Positions 38,365 to 47,058 of a DNA stretch of 64,000 nt are shown in pieces. A program made the translations under genes and the position numbers. The stretch lies in assembly GCF_013402915.1 (NCBI RefSeq), contig NC_050726.1, forward strand, positions 821,377 to 885,376, given 5' to 3'. Every line of letters starts with the position of its first letter. Position 1 is the stretch's first letter. Source of the DNA: Zygotorulaspora mrakii. Lineage: Eukaryota; Ascomycota; Saccharomycetes; Saccharomycetales; Saccharomycetaceae. The notes beneath the pieces are model-generated. The model did no database searches and was not told the origin of the DNA. It saw only the letters and a list, made by a program, of their open reading frames with translations.

Positions 38365-38868
38365 AATCAAGTTATTTGGAAAGAAGTGCTTCTTCGGAGT
38401 TATCGATAGTAACTTGGTTTGACATTGATGATGATATTATGATATTCAATTATAGAGATATATAATTCCTTGGTTTTCTATATCATGAATTGAGATAAAA
38501 CTAATTGAACTTGGATTAATATCTGGAAAATACGTCAGTATTTATACCTAACATTTCGCACCTATTGAACCATAAGAGAGGACGACGGGTGAAGAATTGT
38601 CACCGTCATCACACCATTTCTAGTCCCATAGAATCCACAGTACAGCAGTTATTTCATGTTCCATGCCATAGACTCCTTCGTAGTCAGACTCCTGAGTTGT
38701 AAACGTCTCGCGATAGACTGTCATCCGATATCTTTCCGGTATCGATTGACATTCTGTTAGGGTTTCATCTGACTTCGTTTATTTTGTTTTACAGACCAAT
38801 TGTCTTATTTCTGATGCTTATAAGTCATCTCTTTAATATATCTTACAATCTCGATTTATATTTCAACA
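38365..38868 (-). repeat. LTR-like repeat, copy A (solo)
   Basis: About 504 bp, read on the minus strand from TGTTGAAATATA to a conserved end ending CCAAATAA. It matches copy B (41,689-42,204) in inverted orientation over its full length and copy C (55,330-55,840) in direct orientation. In this reading TATAAATA sits about two thirds into the unit, as in Ty-type LTRs, and TGTTG is the usual LTR start. No coding region is attached, so it looks like a solo LTR. I could not find target-site duplications. It begins about 105 bp upstream of tRNA-Leu. Confidence 0.65.
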
Positions 38869-39256
38869 TCTTCATCTGGCTTCGTTTATTTTGTTTTACA
38901 GACCATTTGTCTTGTTTCTGATTCTTATAATTCATCTCTTTAATATTTCTTACAACATCGATTTATATTTCAACATTTCAATTCCATATTATCTATGATA
39001 CAACTGTTATATCTAATTTCATGCAGTATAATGTAAGTGATCAGAACCTGAGTTGTAAGCGGTTCGCGATATATTTATCAGCCAATGACTCCCTAGAGTC
39101 GACTGTAATTCTGTTAAAGGCTCATCTGATTTCATTGCTTTTGCAATGTCAGTGTAAAATTTTTACCCTTTGTTTCTCTAAAGCTGTGTATTTGATATCT
39201 CTCGTTTATATCACAATATCAATCAGCATTTCTATAATCAATTTATATTTCAACAG
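38869..39256 (-). repeat. Tandem partial reiterations of the TGTTG end of copy A
   Basis: 38,869-38,975 repeats the preceding 107 bp (shared landmarks: CTTCGTTTATTTTG, TTTACAGACCA, TCATCTCTTTAATAT, ATTTCAACA). A more decayed third version runs about 39,049-39,256 (GAGTTGTAAGCGGTTCGCGATA, ending ATTTATATTTCAACA). Only the TGTTG-side end is repeated. Confidence 0.6.
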
Positions 39257-39999
39257 TTCTTGCTATATTTCTGCTTTAACATTGATATAACCAAAATGAT
39301 AGAGACAATCTGGACTACTCGGAAAATCTCAAGCAAATTTGTAAATTAATTTCTGAACTCACGCATTGCACATTAAAGTATTCACAATTCAATTTCGAGG
39401 CAACACGAAATTTGCAAAACCTTCACCATAAATCCAGTGAACACACAGCCATTTCCCATTCATCCGTAATTTAGCCACATGTGCATCTATCACAGTTTTC
39501 TCACTTTCTCACCACCATCAAAGGATTCGTGAAAAAAGAGCCCTTGTTGTATTATTCGATGAATGACAGCGCCGCGCTTTCTCGTATAGTATTGCTAGTT
39601 TTTTCCTCTTCGACCATTTCGAATCTACATCTTGCAAATTTCTTTTTTCTGAATAGCATGGAACCTTCAGGGTCCTTTCCAGGGCTTTCAAAGGGTCCAC
39701 TTCTAAACAGCTCGAAACCTTCAGGGTCCTTTTCAGTGTTCTTTATAGCGTAATTCACCCTCTCAATTAACTGTGATAGAGAGCTTCATCTTGAAAATAT
39801 GTTGAGCTTAACTCCCAAAGTAGTCGGTGCTTGAAGAATTTTCTTCGAACGTGAAACTTGTCAATTCAAAGTTATGGCTCAAAGCATCATCTCATTTACT
39901 GTCTTAAGCTCTATATAAAGCAAGCAAATTGAATTAAAACTTCCAGTATAAGCATTGATACAATAAAATGCACCAATCAAAACTTGCATCAGACAAAAA
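39257..39999 (+). promoter_or_regulatory. ZPS1-type gene promoter with two zinc-responsive elements
   Basis: ACCTTCAGGGT occurs at 39663-39673 and again at 39717-39727; on the other strand it reads ACCCTGAAGGT, a perfect match to the Zap1 consensus ACCYYNAAGGT. They are 327-337 and 273-283 bp upstream of the ATG, and each lies in a ~20-bp direct repeat. TATATAA is at about 39,911. A 90-codon open frame over this stretch (39481-39753) is explained by the repeat and not called. Confidence 0.75.
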
Positions 40000-40746
40000 A
40001 TGAAGTTCTCGACCGCTTGCTTGGCCACATTTGCTTCCCTCACCTCCAGTGGTATGGCAGCACCAGTATACAACACCAATTCTTCCGCTGAACTACAGAG
40101 CGCTGTTTCACAAGAAATCTTCGGTTGGACCAAACCAACTTTCCCTGAGCTTTACCACACATGCAACTCAACTAATGCTAGAATGTTGAACGTTGCTTTG
40201 CAGGAATCACTTGAAGTTTCCGCATACGCGAAGGATAGACTTTTGAAGTATGGTGCCGATGATGTGTATTATAAGAGATGGTTTGGTAATGGAAGCATAT
40301 TCACCGTTATGGGTGTTTTTGACCATTTGGTTGAATCTTCCAAGAGCGGTGTCCTATTCAGATGTGATGACGTTGAAGGACTTTGTGCAGCAAATCCAGG
40401 TTACTATGCGGGCCATCATCGTGTGTCCGTACCAGCAGAAACAGTCATCTGTGATTATTTTTACATGTCTAAAAAGCCAATTTCATCTATCTGCTTCGAG
40501 GGAAACATCATTGATGTCGGTCCATCACATTACGCCGGTATAGACTTATTTCACCGTTATCTACATGTTCCCTCAATGAACTTAGACTACGTTGGTGAGT
40601 ATGCAGAAGAATTAGATGAATTGATCGACTATGCTGAAAACAACTCTACTTTCGCTGTGAGAAATACTGATAACTATTTGTATTATATGGCAGATGTGTA
40701 CAGTTCTTCAATTGTACCAGGAGGTTGTTTAGGTGAGCTTTCTTAG
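40000..40746 (+). CDS. ZPS1: Secreted Zps1/Pra1/Asp f 2-family zinc-binding protein
   Basis: A 248-residue protein (S. cerevisiae Zps1, YOL154W, 249 aa). Residues 1-20 (MKFSTACLATFASLTSSGMA) are a signal peptide. The deuterolysin-like domain has the family HRxxH motif at 185-189 (HRYLHVP) and paired Cys residues (Cys55, 122, 129, 151, 165 and one near the C-terminus in GGCLGELS). S. cerevisiae Zps1 is a Zap1 target; related proteins in other fungi bind zinc outside the cell. There is no Cys-rich or His-rich tail as in Pra1, so it may bind zinc less strongly. The two upstream Zap1-type sites fit induction by zinc shortage. In many fungi the gene is divergent from a zinc transporter; none is seen here. 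Confidence 0.88.
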   Translation: MKFSTACLATFASLTSSGMAAPVYNTNSSAELQSAVSQEIFGWTKPTFPELYHTCNSTNARMLNVALQESLEVSAYAKDRLLKYGADDVYYKRWFGNGSIFTVMGVFDHLVESSKSGVLFRCDDVEGLCAANPGYYAGHHRVSVPAETVICDYFYMSKKPISSICFEGNIIDVGPSHYAGIDLFHRYLHVPSMNLDYVGEYAEELDELIDYAENNSTFAVRNTDNYLYYMADVYSSSIVPGGCLGELS

Positions 40747-41438
40747 TGCAATTTCTTATCTTTTTTCAACTCAACTAGCAATTACGTCATAATAATATAT
40801 ATATATGATATAACTAACCACGTCTAATATCCCAAGTGTTCTTTTTACATCTATCACGTGGTAACCTTTTGTGCTTTAAAAAAAAACAGTGCGACATGGG
40901 ATTTGTCTAGCTAAAAGGCTTCTCCCTGCTGGCGAAATCAAGAGACGTGTTGTCGTGGAAGTGAAGTTCTCCTAGTATGAAAAATCAGCCTAGCTGAATA
41001 TTTACTATCTACTATTGTTGCATCACTATGGTCACTTTCCTTCACTCTCTTCTTTTTTGTACAAGCGGGGAAAAGATGGAAAATGAGAAAGTGATCACTT
41101 AACGCAGTGTCTATTAACCACCTTTTGAATCAGAAGGCTTCGCATTTTAACTCTATTTAAGATGGCTCTCGATTTTCCTGCTACGCAGGTCACTCATATC
41201 TGTTTCTTGTGACTGCGCAATCATATAGCACATCTGGCAGTTTTGTCTGCTTATTCATATTGGCAATATCTTTAAAAATGAATAGACATTGCAAACGTAG
41301 ATAAAAAAAACAGCGAAACCATGAAGCACCAACTGCACAAAACTGAACTGATTTAATGAGGCATAACAATGTTCCAGAGTCGTTAGAGATTCAGTAAAGA
41401 TGTTCATTCATCCGCTCGGGATGATTTAAAAAAGTAAC
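40747..41438. other. Intergenic region after ZPS1
   Basis: 692 bp without a convincing gene or repeat. TATATATATAT-like DNA at 40,795-40,810 follows the ZPS1 stop. CACGTG occurs near 40,855-40,860. Pyrimidine runs near 41,040-41,060. Confidence 0.4.
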
Positions 41439-41509
41439 TGCGCAAGCCCGGAATCGAACCGGGGGCCCAACGATGGCAACGTTGGATTTTACCACTAAAC
41501 CACTTGCGC
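41439..41509 (-). tRNA. tRNA-Gly (anticodon GCC)
   Basis: 71 nt: acceptor GCGCAAG with CTTGCGC, discriminator A, anticodon loop TTGCCAT within the stem CAACG/CGTTG, T-arm CCCGGTTCGATTCCGGG. A T6 terminator follows. All stems are intact, no intron. An old LTR-like fragment starts about 93 bp upstream. Confidence 0.97.
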
Positions 41510-41601
41510 ATGATAATATTAATGGAATGAGTTGGAATCATCATTCTTACTCTATCTTAAAGATCATGCCCCTTTCCTTCTGAACACAAATGACAAGAAA
41601 A

Positions 41602-41688
41602 AATCAAGAATTTGGAGTGGGGTTACCTTCGGAGTTGTTGACAGTAGCTTGCTTGGTTACACATTGAAAACAGTATTGTGAAGCTTGA
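41602..41688 (-). repeat. LTR-like repeat fragment F, split by copy B
   Basis: AATCAAGAATTTGGAG and CCTTCGGAGTTGTTGACAGTAGC resemble the tRNA-proximal end of copies A and C. Similarity stops where copy B begins (41,689). Fragment D (42,209-42,425) on the other side of B continues the same orientation, so F and D look like one older insertion interrupted by B, with ~100 bp lost. Confidence 0.5.
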
Positions 41689-42204
41689 TGTTAAAATATA
41701 AATCGATATTGTTGAAATATAAATCGATATTGTAAGAAATATTAAAGAGATGAATTATAAGAATCAGAAACAAGACAAATGGTCTGTAAAACAAAATAAA
41801 CGAAGCCAGATGAAACCCTAACAGAATATCAATCGATGCTGGAAAGATATCAGATGATAATCCATCGCGAGACGTTTACAATTCAGGAATCTGACTACGA
41901 AGGAGTCTATGGCATGGAACAAGAAATAACAGTAGTACTGTGGATTCTATGGGACTAGAAATGGTGTGATGACGGTGACAATTCTTCACCCGTCGTCCTC
42001 TCTTATGGTTCAATAGGCGCAAATGTTAGGTATAAATACTGACGTATTTTTCAGATACTAATCTAAATGCAATTAGCTTTATTTCACTTCATGATATAGG
42101 AAACCAAGGATTTATATATCTCTATAATTGAATATCATAATATCATCATCAATGTCTAACCAAGTTACTATCGATAACTCCGAAGAAGCACTTCTTTCCA
42201 AATA
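41689..42204 (+). repeat. LTR-like repeat, copy B (inverted relative to A and C)
   Basis: About 516 bp starting TGTTAAAATATAAATCG, followed by a second 21-bp copy starting TGTTGAAATATA, and ending CTTCTTTCCAAATAA. It carries TATAAATA at 42,031. Copies A and B form a ~500-bp inverted repeat flanking ZPS1 and tRNA-Gly, 2.7 kb apart. Confidence 0.65.
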
Positions 42205-42208
42205 ATTT

Positions 42209-42425
42209 CAGTATTCATACCTAACATTCTGCACCTATCGAACCACAAGAGAGGATGACGAGTGAATAATTGTCACCGTCATCACACCATTTCCTAACTC
42301 ATAGGAACACTACCAGAGCTACTATTTCTCATTCCATGCAATAGAGTATATCGTAGTCAGATTTCTGTAAACGTCTAGCAATATACTATTACCCATATCG
42401 ATTGATTATCAGCTGATGAGTCTAT
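42209..42425 (-). repeat. LTR-like repeat fragment D
   Basis: Begins CAGTATTCATACCTAACATT and continues through ATTGTCACCGTCATCACACC to a decayed end near TATCGATTGATTATC, matching copy A from about 38,537 to 38,750. It abuts the end of copy B. Confidence 0.55.
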
Positions 42426-42706
42426 CAAGCGGGTCAATATTTCAGAAGGACTTCTTCTGACATTATTTTTTTTCCTTTCTCAATGAGAACCACGCCTTCT
42501 CAGTCAATCTCATGTATATACGCCAATATCAATACCTATTTAAACACTCAGAATGTCGTTTTCTCATGCGTAATTATCAACATTCATTTCAAAAATGCAT
42601 AACCCTTAAATATTACGTAGCACCTAATCCTGCGTGATAAGGAGATCTGTTCTGTTGTCGTCACATTTTTTCGTCAGCTGAAAAGGTTTGCCGAAATTTA
42701 TATACA

Positions 42707-43690
42707 CTATTGAGTTGCCGAAGGTTTATAAGGATTTACAACTTTGAAGTGTTGAGCTATTTCCTCTCTTGTAGCTACCCAGACATCATTTTCTTTGCTC
42801 TGGACGTACGACATGAATTTGAGCAGAGCTGGCATTCTTCCAGGCTTTGCTATAACTCTGGTATGCAATGCTACTGTCATTATTTTTGGCGTTCCGAGTT
42901 CCTCTCCCTCCTCATACAAGCAATCAAAGGAATTCTTGAGCTGAATGAAGAAGTCTTCACTCGAAGACCAGCCTGTCGGCATATGGAATCGAGCATCATT
43001 ATTATCATACGAATAGGGAATCATTAAAAGGGCATCATCTGTATTTGGAACGGGCTTGTAGTAAGGAAGATCATCGCAATACGAGTCCCCCATCCACAAA
43101 AGATCAGCACCCAATTCCTTATAGACATCGTAAACCAATCTGTAAGAATGTTGTGACAATCTCGCATAATACCACCCCTTAGGATAATCACCAAAAATTT
43201 TTTGAAAGCATTGCAAGTTTTTGTGGATAAGTTCTTTTTCTTCTTGGGCAGTCAATTTGGAATAATCGTACCATCTATAACAATGTGAAGCAATCTCGTG
43301 CCCGTTCTCGGCGAAAGCCTGAGCAGCGTCTGGGAAGAGCTCAAATGCTTTACCAACTCCAAAAGTGGTAAATTTCCAATCATACTTTTTGAATGCCCTC
43401 AAAATACGCCATATTCCAACTCTAGAACCGTATTCAAAGTCTGACTCGCAGTCATACGAACGAACGCCCATGTGGGGAACATAAGGTAACTCCCATATGT
43501 ACTGTTCTGAGGATGCGTCTCCATTCACAATCGACATCTCTGCTCCCTCCTCATAGTTCACAACGAAGTTCACTATTATCTTTGGTTTATTTGGCCAGTC
43601 AAAATTAGGAGGATGTTCTCCATATCCTTTTAAATCTCTGGGAAATGAATAATATGGGTCTTCTTTGACGGTATTAACTTGTGGTGACAT
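42707..43690 (-). CDS. PuuE-type (polysaccharide-deacetylase-like) allantoinase or related cyclic-ureide hydrolase
   Basis: A 327-residue protein that follows the bacterial PuuE allantoinase pattern from end to end: PRDLKGYG at 17-24, NYEEGAE at 45-51, EYGSRVGIWR near 86-95, HEIASHCYRW near 130-139, GWYYARLS, and the final VWVATREEIAQHF. PuuE opens allantoin to allantoate without a bound metal and is unrelated to yeast Dal1, a metal-dependent amidohydrolase. It is divergent from an NCS1 permease with shared GATA sites, which supports uptake and hydrolysis of allantoin or a similar ureide. It lacks a signal peptide, arguing against a chitin deacetylase. The substrate is inferred from family and context. 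Possible horizontal origin. Confidence 0.78.
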   Translation of the reverse strand: MSPQVNTVKEDPYYSFPRDLKGYGEHPPNFDWPNKPKIIVNFVVNYEEGAEMSIVNGDASSEQYIWELPYVPHMGVRSYDCESDFEYGSRVGIWRILRAFKKYDWKFTTFGVGKAFELFPDAAQAFAENGHEIASHCYRWYDYSKLTAQEEKELIHKNLQCFQKIFGDYPKGWYYARLSQHSYRLVYDVYKELGADLLWMGDSYCDDLPYYKPVPNTDDALLMIPYSYDNNDARFHMPTGWSSSEDFFIQLKNSFDCLYEEGEELGTPKIMTVALHTRVIAKPGRMPALLKFMSYVQSKENDVWVATREEIAQHFKVVNPYKPSATQ

Positions 43691-44324
43691 GTCGAACGTG
43701 ACTCCTATTAGAATTTTTTGATGAGGTTCCTCTCTGTTATATTTCTTATATACACTAAAAGATGTTGAATGAACATTTTATATGTATCTAAACGCAAATT
43801 TGTTATTCATTCGATCCCTCATTTTGCGCCATGGTGAACTATAGTAAATGAACATCTGAGACCTTATCACTCATGATAAGCATGCGGTATCCAGTTCTCG
43901 GTATTGTGATCTTCCTTCGACTCAGATTGCCAAGATATCGGATAGACTCTCGATAGCCGAGATTCCTTGGCAAATCGGACTGCTACTATTCGGCAATCTC
44001 TCCGCCTCGGAAGAAAAATATCCGATATTATTTGAAAATCTCAGCAACCTCGGGTAGACACATTAAGCTCATTACATTTTTTCCTGTCGAGTATGGAGGG
44101 GTTCGGTCCAGAATCTGGGATATTCTTGGGAATGCGATAATGAAAATGTGATTGATACTCGCAAATACAGACTTGCGTAGATGTATAGGTTGAACCTTTG
44201 TCATTAAGATATCAAAATTAAAGGATATATAATGAACCATGAGAATCACTGTAACTCAGAAAAGATCAATGGGGAGATGAGGACGACAGTTCTAAAATTT
44301 GTCACAATCAGGTAATCAGGACCA
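43691..44324. promoter_or_regulatory. Shared promoter of the PuuE-like and NCS1 genes with paired GATA sites and nested inverted repeats
   Basis: CTTATC at 43863-43868 and GATAAG at 43875-43880 form an inverted GATA pair, the arrangement used by Gln3/Gat1 for nitrogen catabolite control. Downstream lie TTGCCAAG at 43927-43934 and CTTGGCAA at 43966-43973 (perfect 8-bp inverted repeat) enclosing TCTCG-ATAGC-CGAGA, plus several CGG/CCG triplets that could bind a zinc-cluster activator. Confidence 0.6.
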
Positions 44325-46007
44325 ATGTCAACATTAAACACTGATATGGGCGCGAAACAGCAAATTAAAGTCGTCTTGACAAGCGAAAATGACGTTTCTG
44401 ATACGGAGTCCTACCGCACCGGACGCTATGACTCAACGAAATGTGAAAAAATCATGCGAAGTCTCCAACTTGGTGGAGCTGTTAATTCAAGGCGTTCCAA
44501 TGCAGATTTGGATCCAGTGCCACCTTCGAGGCGAACTTGGGGAACGCATAATTTTGCAATGTACTGGATATCTGACGATTTTTCCCTTTCGATGTTTGAA
44601 TCTGCATCTTCATTGATGGAGGTAGGTTTATCGTGGAAGATGGCTATCGCATGTGTTACAATTGCACAGTTTATAACATCTCTACCTATCGTTGCTAACG
44701 GGTTGGTTGGATCGAAATATAGAATTGGGTTTGCTATACAGTCTAGGGCCGTATTCGGATGGCATTTGAGTAAATTGATTATTGTCATGAGAATGATCGT
44801 CTCGATTTTTTGGTACGCGATTCAAGCTTATAATGGTGCAAGTTGCATATATGCGATGACGGTTGCGATTTGGCCCAGCTTCAGAACTATGAGAAACCAA
44901 TTACCTGAAAGTTCCGATACGAGCACACAAATGATGATCTGCTTTTTCATTTACTTTGTTGTGGTCATTCCTTTTTTCTTTGTACCAATGCATAAATTAA
45001 AGCACTTTTTTACGTTAAAGACAATCGTCACGCCCATTGTGGCTTTCGGTATTATGGGCTGGTGCATTCAAGCTGTTAAAAATCAAGGTATGTATGATGC
45101 ACTTTGGATCGACGATACAGCCACTGCATCGGGATCCAACAGATCGTGGTTGTTTCTCTCAGGGCTTTATTCAAACATCGGCACTTGGGCAACTATGGGT
45201 GTAAACAGTCCCGACTTCACAAGATATGCCAAGCGAAATTCCTCTCAATACATAACAGTTTTTGTCATGCCTTGTATGGCATGTTTAATGACTTTCCTTG
45301 GAGTTGTTACAGCGAGAGCAAGCAGGGTTTTGTATGGGACTATGATGTGGTCTCCAATGCTTCTAGTCAACCAGTGGACTTCTTCTGGTGGAAGGGCAGC
45401 AGCATTCTTCTGTGCTGTTGCTTGGCTGATAGCTCAAATAGGGGTCAACATCGCAGGTAATTCTGTTGCAGCAGCTAATGATATGAATTCATTGTGGCCT
45501 AAGTATATCAATATAAGACGAGGTCAAATCATTACCGCTGTCATTGGATCTTATGCTTTGGTGCCATGGAAAATTATGGAAAGTGGCCAGTCATTCCTGT
45601 CTTTCATGTCGGGTTACACAATTTGGCTGGGGCCTATTACCGGAATCTTGATATGCGACTTCTTCTTTATCCACAAGTGCAAATACAATGTTTGGGAAAT
45701 GTACAAACCCAAAGGCATTTACAGATATGGTAAACTCGGCATTAATTGGTGTGCTTTTGTGGCCTTTACCATTGGCTGGGTTCCTCTATTACCTGGTCTG
45801 CTACCTAGTGTTTCCAGCAGCTACAGTATGCCCGAAGGAGTAAACCACCTTTACGCTCTCGGTTATTTTTACGGAGTACTTGCCCCAGGTGTTGTCTACG
45901 TCACGTTATGGAAACTATTCCCCAATAGAGCCGCACTGAGTCAGGTTCCGGTCTATTGTGATGACACCGAGTATAAAGATTATCCAGAAGATTATGAACC
46001 GTATTAA
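44325..46007 (+). CDS. NCS1-family permease (allantoin/uracil/uridine-type)
   Basis: A 560-residue membrane protein of the nucleobase-cation-symport-1 family (Fur4, Dal4, Fui1 type). The family signature DLDPVPPSRRTW...NFAMYWISDDF precedes the first membrane segment near residue 75. About twelve hydrophobic segments follow, with FGWHLSKLIIVMR and NSPDFTRYA matching conserved loops, then NIAGNSVAAANDM. The cytosolic ends are hydrophilic. Substrate choice among allantoin, uracil, uridine or hydantoins cannot be read directly; the adjacent PuuE-like gene favours allantoin or a related ureide. Usual length for the family. Confidence 0.88.
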   Translation: MSTLNTDMGAKQQIKVVLTSENDVSDTESYRTGRYDSTKCEKIMRSLQLGGAVNSRRSNADLDPVPPSRRTWGTHNFAMYWISDDFSLSMFESASSLMEVGLSWKMAIACVTIAQFITSLPIVANGLVGSKYRIGFAIQSRAVFGWHLSKLIIVMRMIVSIFWYAIQAYNGASCIYAMTVAIWPSFRTMRNQLPESSDTSTQMMICFFIYFVVVIPFFFVPMHKLKHFFTLKTIVTPIVAFGIMGWCIQAVKNQGMYDALWIDDTATASGSNRSWLFLSGLYSNIGTWATMGVNSPDFTRYAKRNSSQYITVFVMPCMACLMTFLGVVTARASRVLYGTMMWSPMLLVNQWTSSGGRAAAFFCAVAWLIAQIGVNIAGNSVAAANDMNSLWPKYINIRRGQIITAVIGSYALVPWKIMESGQSFLSFMSGYTIWLGPITGILICDFFFIHKCKYNVWEMYKPKGIYRYGKLGINWCAFVAFTIGWVPLLPGLLPSVSSSYSMPEGVNHLYALGYFYGVLAPGVVYVTLWKLFPNRAALSQVPVYCDDTEYKDYPEDYEPY

Positions 46008-47058
46008 GCAAAATTGAAAGATATTCCTTTATGGCTTTTCATGTTCCTTTTTTGATCCTCGTAAGTCCTCTGTATAGCTACGTATTTAGCATACCTCTAA
46101 TTTTAAAATGGCCGGCTAACGGTTATATGGTTTTTAATTTTTGTTCATTTGGTGGGAAAAGTTGGAGGGCGTTGACCCAATGTATATGTTTTCTTTAATC
46201 TTTACCACTTAATATTCTTTTGATCGCCGCCACACCTAAAACTTGTGTCACATGCCCTCCTCAAAAAATGTACATCAGCAATCAAAGAGGGTTGGATGAA
46301 GTAAAGAAGTGACCACTAAACATAAATCCGCGATCTCCTAACATCACCAGACGTTTTTCCAGAATCGAATGATAGTCTCTAATGCTTTCACCTGACTTAA
46401 TTTCTTTGGCTATGTCTTTGCCAAAGTTCCGTCTATGACTTTATTAGATCATCTCTTTAGTACCTCTTTTTTATACTTACCTATGAATATCTATTTCATC
46501 AATAGTGGCAGCAAATCTTATTTCATTGAAAGTTTTAACATCCGAGTTTTGACTAACTGATAACGAGTTAAAGCTGATTGCAGTGTTTTAAAAAGCAAAA
46601 CAATTAATCACGTTTAAAATACACACGGATAAGTACTTCTCTCTCTACGAATATATAAAATTGTTTTTGAGTGATGAATGATGGTATCTTCTAATCTCGT
46701 CAGAATATATTACAACTATAGCTCTTAGAAATGATCTATTATCATCAAATAGCTCAGATTTGAGAGCCGAAATCTTGCACTGCTCCGAGGTTCAGATAGG
46801 AAGCTTAGTTTACAGAAATGAGCCATCACCCGATTTTTGAGTGTGAGCATTCATACACATTTATGATCAAAAAGGCTAACAAAGAAAATACTCCGTTCAA
46901 CAACCAAGTCCTAAAGTGCGCCCAATTTGAGAGTTATGCTTGAATTGTACGCCTTGAAACATTTAAGTCGTTTCTTGAATGATTTGTTTCTATTCTTCCT
47001 TTTCTAAGGTGAACGTAACAAAAACAATGTCTAGTGGACGAGCAAATTAAAGGCAAAT
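46008..47058. other. Intergenic region between two convergent transporter genes
   Basis: 1,051 bp without a gene. 46,384-46,470 (CACCTGACTTAATTTC ... GATCATCTCTTTAG) weakly resembles the TGTTG-side end of the LTR-like repeat and may be a decayed fragment. Confidence 0.4.

Noticed and set aside
38365..38868. Target-site duplications around the LTR-like copies
   Set aside because: I compared the flanks of A, B and C. No 5-bp match was found, probably because the ends are reiterated or nested, so I do not claim exact borders.
39481..39753. 90-codon frame upstream of ZPS1
   Set aside because: It covers the two Zap1-type sites and its apparent protein repeat (PSGSF) simply reflects the duplicated regulatory DNA. 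No signal of selection is visible.
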